From NCBI RefSeq assembly GCF_001667035.1, contig NZ_LZIR01000086.1:1-59383 (forward strand): 59,383 nucleotides of DNA, read 5' to 3'. Below, piece by piece: positions 17,583 through 26,341 of the stretch (the stretch's first letter is position 1; each line of letters begins with the position of its first letter). The position numbers were made by a program, and so were the translations under genes. Origin of the DNA: Mycobacterium sp. 852002-51057_SCH5723018. GTDB lineage: Bacteria; Actinomycetota; Actinomycetes; Mycobacteriales; Mycobacteriaceae. The notes under the pieces were generated by a model. That model worked only from the letters and a program-made list of their open reading frames with translations. It did no database searches and was not told where the DNA came from.

Positions 17583-18542
17583 CTAGCTGGCGTACGACCG
17601 AAGCCGGTCGGCGCGCTCGCCGTGGCGCAGCTTGGACATGACGTCGCGCTCGATCTGGCGGACCCGCTCGCGGGACAGACCGAACAGCTTGCCGATCTGG
17701 TCCAGGGTGCGGGGCTGGCCGTCGTCGAGGCCGAAGCGCAACCGGATCACCTGGTGCTCGCGCTCGTCGAGAGTGGCCAGCACGCTGCGGATGTCGGTGT
17801 GCAGCAGCTCGGCGATCACGGCGTTCTCCGCCGACATCGCCTCGGCGTCCTCGATGAAATCGCCCAGCGGCGCTTCCTCCTCGGAGCCGACGGGCATGTC
17901 CAGGCTCACCGGGTCGCGGCTGTGCTCCAGCAGGTCGTTGATTTTTTCGATCGGGATGCCGGACTCGGCGGCCAGCTCCTCGTCGGTGGCCTCGCGCCCC
18001 AGGTTCTGGTGCATCTCGCGCTTGATCCGCGCCAGCTTGTTGACCTGCTCAACCAGGTGAACCGGCAGGCGGATGGTGCGGCTCTGGTCGGCCATGCCGC
18101 GCGTGATGGCCTGTCGGATCCACCAGGTGGCATAGGTCGAGAACTTGAAACCCTTTGTGTAGTCGAACTTCTCCATCGCGCGGATCAACCCCAGGTTGCC
18201 CTCCTGGATGAGGTCCAGCAACGGCATCCCGCGGCCGGTGTACCGCTTGGCCAGCGAAACCACCAGGCGCAGATTCGCTTCCAGCAGGTGACGGCGCGCT
18301 GCCTCGCCATCGCGCACTACGGCTTCGAGATCGCGTTTGCGGTTCTCGCCGAGGCGCTTACGAGTCTCCAGCAGATGCTCGGCATAAAGTCCGGCTTCGA
18401 TGCGCTTGGCCAGTTCGACTTCACCTGCCGCGTTGAGCAACGCCGTCTTACCAATGCCATTGAGGTATACGCGCACGAGGTCCGCCGCCGGGCTTTGAGC
18501 ATCCAGATCGCCGTCAAACCTGCTTGTGGTGGCATTCGCCAT
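17583..18542 (-). CDS. sigB: RNA polymerase sigma factor SigB
   Basis: 319 residues. Primary-like sigma factor: region 1.2 (SPAADLVRVYLNGIGKTALL), region 2 with core binding and -10 recognition (DLIQEGNLGLIRAMEKFDYT, then YATWWIRQAITRGM), region 3, and region 4 helix-turn-helix (TLDQIGKLFGLSRERVRQIE). It lacks the long N-terminal extension of SigA, which marks it as SigB, the principal-like stress and stationary-phase sigma factor. ATG 18542 was chosen from similarity and from a GGGAGGTCGC site before it; the frame goes on upstream. An ECF-type promoter lies about 40 to 65 bases upstream. Confidence 0.96.
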   Translation of the reverse strand: MANATTSRFDGDLDAQSPAADLVRVYLNGIGKTALLNAAGEVELAKRIEAGLYAEHLLETRKRLGENRKRDLEAVVRDGEAARRHLLEANLRLVVSLAKRYTGRGMPLLDLIQEGNLGLIRAMEKFDYTKGFKFSTYATWWIRQAITRGMADQSRTIRLPVHLVEQVNKLARIKREMHQNLGREATDEELAAESGIPIEKINDLLEHSRDPVSLDMPVGSEEEAPLGDFIEDAEAMSAENAVIAELLHTDIRSVLATLDEREHQVIRLRFGLDDGQPRTLDQIGKLFGLSRERVRQIERDVMSKLRHGERADRLRSYAS

Positions 18543-18570
18543 AGCGACCTCCCGTTTGGCTTTTACTGTC

Positions 18571-18587
18571 ATGTCGTTTAACGACAT
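18571..18587. repeat. Inverted repeat over the sigB promoter -10 region
   Basis: ATGTCGT-TTA-ACGACAT, 7-base perfect arms around a 3-base centre. It covers the CGTT that would serve as -10 element of the ECF-type sigB promoter, so it could be an operator or simply part of the promoter. Confidence 0.5.
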
Positions 18588-18606
18588 ATCCGCCCTGGGA
18601 GTTCCC
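18580..18606 (-). promoter_or_regulatory. ECF-type (SigE/SigH-like) promoter of sigB
   Basis: On the minus strand GGGAAC (18606-18601) is followed by 17 bases and then CGTT (18583-18580). This fits the GGAAC / CGTT consensus of mycobacterial SigE and SigH promoters. It lies about 40 bases upstream of the sigB start codon. Control of sigB by SigE and SigH is established in M. tuberculosis. Confidence 0.65.
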
Positions 18607-18690
18607 GCGGTCTCGTGATCTCACACGCCTTGACGTGCAGAAATGTGCCGACGACCTGAGAATGTCCTGAGAAGTGTGACGATCGGCGGG

Positions 18691-19107
18691 CTAACCGGAA
18701 CCGTCGTCGTAGACGCGGTGCGGCGATTCTGTTGGCGGGTAGCCGGGTTGCCGGGGCTCGATCGCGCGCCGTTCGGCCCGCGGGAAAAGCGGCGTGCGGC
18801 GCCGCGACTCGTCGAACCGGCGCGGCTCGTCGGACCGGCGGGGCGGCCGGTCGTTGGCGATCAGCACGGCCATCCACGGCAGGGGCACCGAGGCGCCCAC
18901 GATCAGCAATGAGATCAGTCCGTTATGCCAGGCGCCGTACGCGACGGCGGCCAAAATCAGGGCCGGAACCCGAAACGCCATCAGCGTCAGGTATTTACGC
19001 ACCCGGGCGCGGTGCTCCTCCTCGTAGGAAGGGGCGGCGGTGGTGATCAGTACCGGGCGGCCACTGTCGTCAAAGCCGTCGAAATTAACCTCCGAGCGGC
19101 GCCTCAT
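18691..19107 (-). CDS. DUF3099 membrane protein
   Basis: 138 residues. Two hydrophobic segments lie at about residues 38-55 and 58-82, either side of HNG, preceded by the DUF3099 N-terminal motif LITTAAPSYEEEHRARVRKY. The C-terminus is rich in Arg, Pro and Ser and probably cytoplasmic. Conserved in actinobacteria, function unknown. ATG 19107 was chosen because the conserved block begins MRRRSEVNFDGFDD; the open frame extends to 19161, overlapping the divergent DUF3039 start. It lies upstream of sigB on the same strand. Confidence 0.8.
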   Translation of the reverse strand: MRRRSEVNFDGFDDSGRPVLITTAAPSYEEEHRARVRKYLTLMAFRVPALILAAVAYGAWHNGLISLLIVGASVPLPWMAVLIANDRPPRRSDEPRRFDESRRRTPLFPRAERRAIEPRQPGYPPTESPHRVYDDGSG

Positions 19108-19160
19108 ATATCCACTGTCCCACACAGATCGATTCCGCCACCAGTGAGTTAGGAGGCACA

Positions 19161-19424
19161 ATGTCAGGCATGGAGATGTCAGGTATGCAGACCCAGACGA
19201 TCGAACGCACCGACACCGACGAACGCGTCGACGACGGGACCGGCAGCGACACCCCCAAGTACTTCCATTACGTCAAGAAGAACAAGATCGCCGAGAGCGC
19301 CGTCATGGGCAACCACGTGGTGGCACTGTGCGGCGAGGTGTTCCCCGTCACCCGGGCGGCGAAGCCGGGCTCGCCCGTCTGCCCAGAGTGCAAGCGGATC
19401 TACGAACGGCTCAAGAAGGACTGA
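19161..19424 (+). CDS. DUF3039 small zinc-ribbon-like protein (Rv2708c-like)
   Basis: 87 residues. Conserved core YFHYVKKNKIAESAVMGNHV, then ALCGEVFPV and CPECKRIYERLKKD. The single Cys plus CxxC pattern suggests a metal site, but no function is known. A ribosome-binding site AGGAGG lies before ATG 19161. The N-terminus repeats MSGM-EMSGM, so translation could also begin at a later Met. Its stop abuts the UPF0761 gene on the opposite strand with no spacing. Confidence 0.82.
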   Translation: MSGMEMSGMQTQTIERTDTDERVDDGTGSDTPKYFHYVKKNKIAESAVMGNHVVALCGEVFPVTRAAKPGSPVCPECKRIYERLKKD

Positions 19425-20414
19425 TCAGGCCGGCGGCTCGGCGGCCGCGATGTCGCGGTGGGGTGCCGCCGGGCTGGACGCCGAATTGACCGCCCGCCGG
19501 TGTGCGGGCATCCGCGCCAGCACCCAGTTGCGCAACCGGTGCGCGTGTGTCTTGGGTGCGGGAAATTCCTCCTGGATGGCCGCGTTGAGTTCGGCGCCCA
19601 GCATGATCGCGAAACCGCCGAAGAAGGCGAACAGCAGGAACGCTATCGGGGTGGCCAGCGCGCCGTAGGTATAGCCGGTGCTGGTGATCCACCTCAGGTA
19701 GAACCGCAATCCCAGCGTGGCGATCACGAAGACGGCGGTCGCCAGGATGGCACCGAAGATCAGCCGATGCGACGGCAGCGGTACCGGCAGCGACACCCGG
19801 TACAGGATCATCACCGTGACCGTCAGGACGAGGATCAGCGCGGGGTAATACCCGTAGCGCAGCACGTTGGCCAGGCCAACCGGGATGTTTTCGGAGATCT
19901 TGCGCGGGCCCACCGCCACCAAGGGCGCCGTCGCGACCACCGCCACCAGTCCCACCACGTACAAAAACAGCGCGAAGAAGCGTTGCCGCACGGGGTGGCG
20001 CAACGGCGTCTGGTCGTGCGCCTCGACCACCGAATCGACGAACGCCGAGATGGCCGACGATCCCGCCCACAGCGAGATCAGAAAACCCAGCGACACCACT
20101 TCGCCGCGGGCGTTGCTGGCGATGTCCCGGATGGTCGGCTCGATGATCTCGTTGACCACGCTGGGGGAGAACACGCTGTGCGCCGTCGAGATCACCTGGC
20201 GTTCGATGCTGGGCAGCATGTCCGGACCGAACAGCGGCGCGACGTAGGCCAAGGTACCCAGCAGCCCGAGCAACAGCGGCGGCAGTGAAAGCGCCGACCA
20301 AAAGCCCGCCTGGGCCGACTCGGAAAAGATGGAGTCGTCCCAGCTCTTGGACAGGGTCCTAAGGCTGATTCGCCAAATGTGGTGACGGGACGGCTTCGCG
20401 GCCTGGGCGCTCAT
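19425..20414 (-). CDS. YihY/UPF0761 family membrane protein (Rv2707-like)
   Basis: 329 residues with about six hydrophobic segments, including LSLPPLLLGLLGTLAYVAPL, FFALFLYVVGLVAVVATAPL and IAFLLFAFFGGFAIMLGAEL. The last one is the conserved YihY signature, with the alanine-rich AELNAAIQEE following. These proteins were once called ribonuclease BN, which is not supported; the real function is unknown. The C-terminus is cytoplasmic and rich in Arg and Pro. Three direct repeats lie upstream of its start. Confidence 0.85.
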   Translation of the reverse strand: MSAQAAKPSRHHIWRISLRTLSKSWDDSIFSESAQAGFWSALSLPPLLLGLLGTLAYVAPLFGPDMLPSIERQVISTAHSVFSPSVVNEIIEPTIRDIASNARGEVVSLGFLISLWAGSSAISAFVDSVVEAHDQTPLRHPVRQRFFALFLYVVGLVAVVATAPLVAVGPRKISENIPVGLANVLRYGYYPALILVLTVTVMILYRVSLPVPLPSHRLIFGAILATAVFVIATLGLRFYLRWITSTGYTYGALATPIAFLLFAFFGGFAIMLGAELNAAIQEEFPAPKTHAHRLRNWVLARMPAHRRAVNSASSPAAPHRDIAAAEPPA

Positions 20415-20454
20415 ACCCGTCCAGCATTACCGATGACTGCTCGCCCGCTCCACA

Positions 20455-20502
20455 TTGCCTATGGGTGAGTTGTTGCCTATGGCGGAGTTGCCTCAGGGTG
20501 GG
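20455..20502. repeat. Three direct repeats upstream of the UPF0761 gene
   Basis: TTGCCTATGGGTGAG (20455), TTGCCTATGGCGGAG (20473) and TTGCCTCAGGGTGGG (20488) form imperfect tandem copies spaced 18 and 15 bases. They fill the space between two minus-strand genes. Confidence 0.55.
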
Positions 20503-20513
20503 CTCGGTAAGCC

Positions 20514-20699
20514 TTAGCTTCCGCTGACCTCCAGCACGGCGTCCAGCTCGGTCAGCTTGGCCTCGTGCTCGTTGGCGTGGTGTTGGCAGAAGAGAAGCTC
20601 AAGTCCGGAAGGCAGCTTGGCACGGACGCGAGCCGCGGCACCGCAGCGGTCGCAGCGGTCTGCCTTTGTCAGCTCGGCACTGGTCAGCGTTGCGTTCAT
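20514..20699 (-). CDS. Small zinc-ribbon-like protein (DUF7455 type)
   Basis: 61 residues from ATG 20699. The sequence carries CDRCGAAA near residue 14 and FCQHHANEH near residue 37, giving CxxC followed by CxHH, likely a metal site. Conserved small actinobacterial protein of unknown function. It lies between the UPF0761 gene downstream on the same strand and the DUF952 gene, which is divergent. Confidence 0.75.
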   Translation of the reverse strand: MNATLTSAELTKADRCDRCGAAARVRAKLPSGLELLFCQHHANEHEAKLTELDAVLEVSGS

Positions 20700-20830
20700 G
20701 GGCTCTCCGTTCTCGTGCATTCACTGTCTCAGACGTATCCGGTTTTCGCGTTGTTCCCCGATCGTTATCAGGTGTGTCGTTTCTCACGACCTGCTCACAC
20801 CCGCCGCAGCCTCTCCTTAAGGTGGCGACT

Positions 20831-21190
20831 GTGACGTTCGCTCCTGGCGTACTGGTGCACATGTGCGGGGCGCAGGACTGGTCGCGCGCCCGAACCCGCG
20901 GCGCAATCCGTCCCGACACGTCCGCCGGCGGCGGCTACATCCACTTGTCGGCACCCGAGCAGGTGCACCTGCCCGCCACCCGGCTCTACCGCGGTCGCGA
21001 CGACCTGGTCCTGCTGCACGTCGACCCGGCGCGGCTGGGCTCACCCGTGCGATGGGAACCCGGGGTGGCAACCGATCCGCAGGCGATGCTGTTCCCGCAT
21101 CTGTACGGTCCCCTGCCGGTGGGCGCTGTGATCGCTGTCACTCCCTATCGGCCGGCGCCCGACGGCTCGTTCCCGCCGCTCGTGACGTAG
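20831..21190 (+). CDS. DUF952 protein (Rv2705c-like)
   Basis: About 119 residues from GTG 20831. DUF952 motifs: LVHMCGAQDWSRART, IHLSAPEQVHLPATRLYRG, and DLVLLHVDPARLGSPVRWEP, ending LPVGAVIAVTPYRP. The start was chosen because AAGG lies 8 bases before it; a GTG at 20822 is possible. DUF952 resembles glutathione S-transferase-like or ADP-ribosylation-related folds in some annotations, but function is unknown. It overlaps the C-terminal end of the RidA gene on the opposite strand by 46 bases. Confidence 0.75.
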   Translation: MTFAPGVLVHMCGAQDWSRARTRGAIRPDTSAGGGYIHLSAPEQVHLPATRLYRGRDDLVLLHVDPARLGSPVRWEPGVATDPQAMLFPHLYGPLPVGAVIAVTPYRPAPDGSFPPLVT

Positions 21191-21552
21191 GCGTCGGCTT
21201 CGATCTCCACCAGCAGCTCGGGTGCGATCAGCGCGGAAACCTCGACCATGGTGGCCACCGGACGTGTCTCGCCGAAAACCTCCGAATGCACCGCCGCGAC
21301 CTCTCGCCAACGCGAGATATCGGTCACGTACATCCGGGTGCGGACCACGTCGCCGAGCGCCGCGCCCGCCTGGCGCAGCGCAATTTCGATGCGGCGCAAA
21401 GCATCTCGGGCCTGGGCGGCGATATCGCCGGCAGGCCCGGCGCCGGTCGTTCCGGCCACGGCCACGTGCGGGCCCACACGTACCGCGCGCGAATAGCCGA
21501 CCGCGGCTTCGAATTCGGATCCGGACGAGACCAGGGTGCGGTGGGTTTGCAT
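21145..21552 (-). CDS. RidA family enamine/imine deaminase (Rv2704-like)
   Basis: 135 residues with the YjgF/RidA fold: VGPHVAVAGTTGAGPAGDI, then ARDALRRIEIALRQAGAAL, TRMYVTDISRW and the C-terminal LIAPELLVEIEADAYV. The conserved Arg in RTRMYV and Glu in the last strand are the usual substrate contacts. RidA proteins hydrolyse reactive 2-aminoacrylate-type intermediates. It is located just downstream of sigA on the opposite reading end, minus strand, 66 bases past the sigA stop. Confidence 0.88.
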   Translation of the reverse strand: MQTHRTLVSSGSEFEAAVGYSRAVRVGPHVAVAGTTGAGPAGDIAAQARDALRRIEIALRQAGAALGDVVRTRMYVTDISRWREVAAVHSEVFGETRPVATMVEVSALIAPELLVEIEADAYVTSGGNEPSGAGR

Positions 21553-21618
21553 GCGGTCACGATACCACCGCTAGCCGCCTCGAAAATGCTTGGCTATCAA
21601 GGCTTTCGGCCCAAGAGG

Positions 21619-23190
<1,572 letters not shown>

Positions 23191-23211
23191 TTACACCCCT
23201 TCGGTTGAACG

Positions 23212-23248
23212 CACTTTCGGTGGGTCTGGGCATGGTTAACCGAAAGTG
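23212..23248. repeat. 10-bp inverted repeat in the sigA leader
   Basis: CACTTTCGGT (23212-23221) and ACCGAAAGTG (23239-23248) are perfect complements separated by 17 bases. They lie 22-58 bases upstream of the sigA start codon and would form a hairpin in the leader RNA, or a binding site in DNA. Confidence 0.6.
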
Positions 23249-23324
23249 TCTGCTATGTCGAATGTCGGCGTTGATAACTGCGTGTGCACTCGCACGCTTT
23301 CAGTCGGGCTGGTCGCCGAGGACC

Positions 23325-23330
23325 ATTGTA
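23325..23330 (-). promoter_or_regulatory. Candidate sigA -10 box
   Basis: TACAAT on the minus strand, about 135 bases upstream of the sigA start codon. It fits the TANNNT -10 of mycobacterial housekeeping promoters. No good -35 is visible, which is usual. If real, the leader would be about 125 bases long and would contain the inverted repeat. Confidence 0.45.
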
Positions 23331-23368
23331 ACGACAGTACGGCCTCGCACCCGCCTACCGGCCAAAAT

Positions 23369-24178
23369 TCAGTGCGTCACGTCGGAGGTTGCGGCCATCG
23401 CCGCGCCCACGATGCCGGCGGTGTTCTGCAGCGCGGCGGCCACCACCGGGGTGCGGTTTTCCAGCAGCGGCAGCCATTTGTCGGCCTTGCGGCTGATGCC
23501 GCCGCCCGCGACGAACAAGTCCGGCCAGATCAGGTTCTCGATGGCCACCAGCACCCTGGTGACCTGCTTGGCCCACCTTTCGTAGCTCCAGCCGTTTCTC
23601 TCCTTGACCGATGACGCCGCTCGATGCTCGGCCTCTTTGCCGCCAACCTCGATATGACCGAACTCGGTGTTGGGTATCAGCGTCCCGTTGTGGATGACCG
23701 CGGAGCCGATCCCCGTGCCGAAGGTGAGCAACACAACCAGGCCGGACTGGTCCCGGCCCGCGCCGTAGCGCTCCTCGGCAAGGCCGGCCGCGTCGGCGTC
23801 GTTGAGGATGGTGACCTTCTGGCCGTCCAATTCGGCGCTGATGACGTCGCGCGCGTTGGTCCCGATCCAGGATTTGTCGACGTTGGCGGCCGTCTGCGCG
23901 ACGCCGTGGGTGACGACGCCGGGATAGGTCACCCCGAGGGGACCGGTCCAGCCGAACCCGTTGACAACCTCGGCGATCGCCTTGGCGACCGACGGCGGCG
24001 TTGCCGGCTGCGGCGTCAACACCTTGATGCGCTCGCCGATCAACAGTCCGGTGTCCATGTCGACGATTCCGCCCTTGATCCCGCTGCCGCCGACGTCGAT
24101 GCCGAACCCCCGCCGCTGCGGCGTGCCGGCAGCTGCGGCGCTGCTGGGCGTGTCAGTGGTCGAGGCGGTGCTGGTCAT
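23369..24178 (-). CDS. ppgK: Polyphosphate glucokinase
   Basis: 269 residues from ATG 24178. ROK-type kinase: phosphate motif GFGIDVGGSGIKGGIVDMDT, sugar and adenosine region VTILNDADAAGLAEERYGAG, and LLTFGTGIGSAVIHNGTLIP with NTEFGHIEVGGKEAE. It phosphorylates glucose with polyphosphate or ATP. The open frame continues 11 codons upstream, but homology supports this start. It lies upstream of sigA on the same strand, with 178 bases between, and is divergent from suhB. Confidence 0.95.
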   Translation of the reverse strand: MTSTASTTDTPSSAAAAGTPQRRGFGIDVGGSGIKGGIVDMDTGLLIGERIKVLTPQPATPPSVAKAIAEVVNGFGWTGPLGVTYPGVVTHGVAQTAANVDKSWIGTNARDVISAELDGQKVTILNDADAAGLAEERYGAGRDQSGLVVLLTFGTGIGSAVIHNGTLIPNTEFGHIEVGGKEAEHRAASSVKERNGWSYERWAKQVTRVLVAIENLIWPDLFVAGGGISRKADKWLPLLENRTPVVAAALQNTAGIVGAAMAATSDVTH

Positions 24179-24279
24179 CGAGGCTCCTGCGGGACTGGGG
24201 TGTCCGCTCACCTTAACGCGGGGACGATGCCGGTTCGGGGGCGTCTGCGCGGCCGCGGCGGCTGTGATGCGATAGAGCG

Positions 24280-25182
24280 GTGACGCGACCCGCAGTTCAG
24301 CCGTCCGAGCCCGCGCGGCTGCGTGCGGTGGCCGAAACGATGGCCGCCGAGGCCGCGAAATTCGTGCGGCATCGTCGCGCCGAGGTGTTCGGTGCCGCCG
24401 CGGCGAACGTTTCCGCCTCCGGAAGTGGCGCGGTGCGGTCGAAGACCACCCCGACCGATCCGGTGACCATCGTCGACACCGAGACCGAGCGGCTGCTGCG
24501 AGATCGGTTGGCCCAATTGCGCCCCGGTGACCCGATCCTCGGGGAGGAGGGGGGTGGGCCCGCCGATGCCGGTGATTTGGGGCCTACGCCGCCTGACGCC
24601 GTCACCTGGGTGCTCGATCCCATCGACGGCACAGTGAATTTCGTCTACGGCATCCCCGCCTACGCGGTCTCGGTCGGCGCGCAGATCAACGGGGTGTCGG
24701 TCGCGGGCGCGGTCGCCGACGTCGTCGCCGGCCGGGTGTATTCGGCGGCGGTGGGCCTTGGCGCGCATGTCATCGACGAGCGCGGGACCGAGCCATTGCG
24801 GTGCGCCGCCGTCGACGATTTGTCGATGTCGTTGCTGGGCACCGGTTTCGGTTACTCACCGCGGCGCCGCACCACCCAGGCGGCGCTGTTGGCGCACCTG
24901 CTGCCCCTGGTCCGCGATGTGCGTCGGATCGGTTCGGCCGCACTGGATTTGTGCATGGTCGCGGCGGGCCGGCTGGACGCCTTCTACGAGCACGGGCTGC
25001 AGGTGTGGGATCGCGCGGCGGGTGCGCTGATCGCGGCCGAGGCGGGGGCGCGCGTGTTGGTGCCGCCGCCGGACGGCGCGGTGGGCGGCGCGGGGTTGGT
25101 GGTGGCCGCCGCCCCCGGCATCGCCGACGAGCTGTTGGCGGCGCTCAAGCGGTTCAACGGCCTGGACCCGATTGCGGACTGA
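24280..25182 (+). CDS. suhB: Inositol-1-monophosphatase family protein
   Basis: 300 residues, GTG start at 24280. Metal-binding signatures: TDPVTIVDTETERLL with DPILGEEGGG, WVLDPIDGTVNFVYGIPAYA and, in the C-terminal part, EHGLQVWDRAAGALIAAEAG. These are the Li+-sensitive phosphatase motifs. In mycobacteria such enzymes contribute inositol for phosphatidylinositol and mycothiol. Convergent with cei, whose stop is 12 bases away, and divergent from ppgK. Confidence 0.93.
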   Translation: MTRPAVQPSEPARLRAVAETMAAEAAKFVRHRRAEVFGAAAANVSASGSGAVRSKTTPTDPVTIVDTETERLLRDRLAQLRPGDPILGEEGGGPADAGDLGPTPPDAVTWVLDPIDGTVNFVYGIPAYAVSVGAQINGVSVAGAVADVVAGRVYSAAVGLGAHVIDERGTEPLRCAAVDDLSMSLLGTGFGYSPRRRTTQAALLAHLLPLVRDVRRIGSAALDLCMVAAGRLDAFYEHGLQVWDRAAGALIAAEAGARVLVPPPDGAVGGAGLVVAAAPGIADELLAALKRFNGLDPIAD

Positions 25183-25194
25183 GCCGATCGATCG

Positions 25195-25848
25195 TCAGCA
25201 GCTGCTGGCGTGAATCTTTTGCAGCAGTGCGGGATCCGACGGCTCGGTGGCACCCGGGCGCAGGCTGGCCAGCACCGCGTCGATGTTGTCGTTGTGGGCC
25301 AGCGCGTTGAACTCGGTGCCGAGAACGAGGTCGACGGAGTCGTCGGCGCGGTTGTCGTTGAACAGTTCCGTGCACGGGGCCACCAGCCACACCGCGGCCG
25401 CGCTCGTCTGCCCGGCCGTGCCGAACCGGATCTGGCCTTGGCAGGTCAGCCGGGTGCCGGCGTAGATCGGGTCGTTGGCGGCGGTCGGCTGCGCGAAGCC
25501 CAGATCCTTCATCGCGCCCGCGACGTCGGCGGCCTGCCCGCCGCGGCCACTGGCGTTGAGCACTCGGACCTTGGCGTCGGCGAGCTTGGCCGGCGCGACA
25601 TCGGCCATGGCGCTGCGCGGTACCTGCTCACCGAGCTGGGCCGGCGCCGAGTCCCCGGCCGGTTGCGGGGGCGGGTTGCACACCACGGCCTCGTGCACTT
25701 TTGCCGGGCGCGTCAGCGCCACCGTCCACACCACCCCGGTCGCCACCACCAGGAAGGCCAGCACGAAGATCGCGGGACGCGGATTGCGCCGCCGGAAGGG
25801 CCTACCGTGCTTGTCAAAAGCGGTACCCTCGGTGATTTGTGCGACCAC
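25195..25848 (-). CDS. cei: Envelope integrity protein Cei (LytR C-terminal domain)
   Basis: 217 residues. A cytoplasmic basic N-terminus is followed by one transmembrane helix (about residues 26-46, PAIFVLAFLVVATGVVWTVA). The extracytoplasmic part has a LytR_C-like domain with KVRVLNASGRGGQAADVAGA. Four cysteines (VCNPP, LTCQG, PCTEL, SSC) could make disulfides. In M. tuberculosis the homologue is needed for envelope integrity. The start matches homologues. Divergent from the DUF4193 gene across a 178-base region with a perfect CRP-type site. Confidence 0.9.
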   Translation of the reverse strand: MVAQITEGTAFDKHGRPFRRRNPRPAIFVLAFLVVATGVVWTVALTRPAKVHEAVVCNPPPQPAGDSAPAQLGEQVPRSAMADVAPAKLADAKVRVLNASGRGGQAADVAGAMKDLGFAQPTAANDPIYAGTRLTCQGQIRFGTAGQTSAAAVWLVAPCTELFNDNRADDSVDLVLGTEFNALAHNDNIDAVLASLRPGATEPSDPALLQKIHASSC

Positions 25849-25899
25849 AGCTGCACTCTAATTGCACTGTTTAAGACACCTGACAAGGGTCAAATCAGG

Positions 25900-25919
25900 G
25901 GTGTGACGTAAATCACACC
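25900..25919. promoter_or_regulatory. CRP-type cAMP receptor protein binding site
   Basis: GGTGTGACGTAAATCACACC is perfectly symmetrical in its 7-base arms around 6 central bases. It contains the TGTGA-N6-TCACA consensus of mycobacterial CRP. It lies 51 bases upstream of cei and 107 bases upstream of the DUF4193 start. Confidence 0.75.
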
Positions 25920-26026
25920 GTAAGGGGGCGCGATACGGGCACGAATCGTTTGGTGGATGCGTTCGACGCTGGTACAAAGCGTTGCTTGGGTTACGAGGGC
26001 ATTCGAGGGGATGAGGCGGGAAAATT

Positions 26027-26329
26027 ATGCCTACCGATTACGACGCTCCGCGGCGTACCGAGACTGACGACGTCTCGGAAGACTCGCTGGAGGAGCTCAA
26101 AGCACGACGGAACGAAGCGGCGTCGGCTGTTGTCGACGTAGACGAATCCGAAACCGCCGAATCTTTCGAGTTGCCCGGCGCCGACCTGTCCGGTGAAGAG
26201 CTGTCCGTCCGCGTCATTCCGAAGCAGGCCGACGAGTTCACCTGTTCGAGCTGCTTTTTGGTGCAACACCGCAGCCGGCTGGCCAGCGAGAAGAACGGCG
26301 TGATGATCTGTACCGACTGCGCGGCCTGA
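26027..26329 (+). CDS. DUF4193 protein with DksA-like zinc finger
   Basis: 100 residues. Residues 1-60 are acidic (SEDSLEELKARRNEAASAVV, then DESETAESFELP). The C-terminus holds CSSCFLVQHRSRLASEKNG then ICTDC, a CxxC-x18-CxxC arrangement that resembles the zinc finger of DksA/TraR proteins. A conserved actinobacterial protein (Rv2699c-like). A role in binding RNA polymerase is inference only. A purine-rich site GGCGGG lies before ATG 26027. Confidence 0.82.
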   Translation: MPTDYDAPRRTETDDVSEDSLEELKARRNEAASAVVDVDESETAESFELPGADLSGEELSVRVIPKQADEFTCSSCFLVQHRSRLASEKNGVMICTDCAA

Positions 26330-26341
26330 GCCCGGCGAAGG

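Noticed and set aside
20500..20520. Possible IdeR iron box near GGTAAGCCTTAGC
   Set aside because: Only half of the 19-base iron-box consensus is matched.
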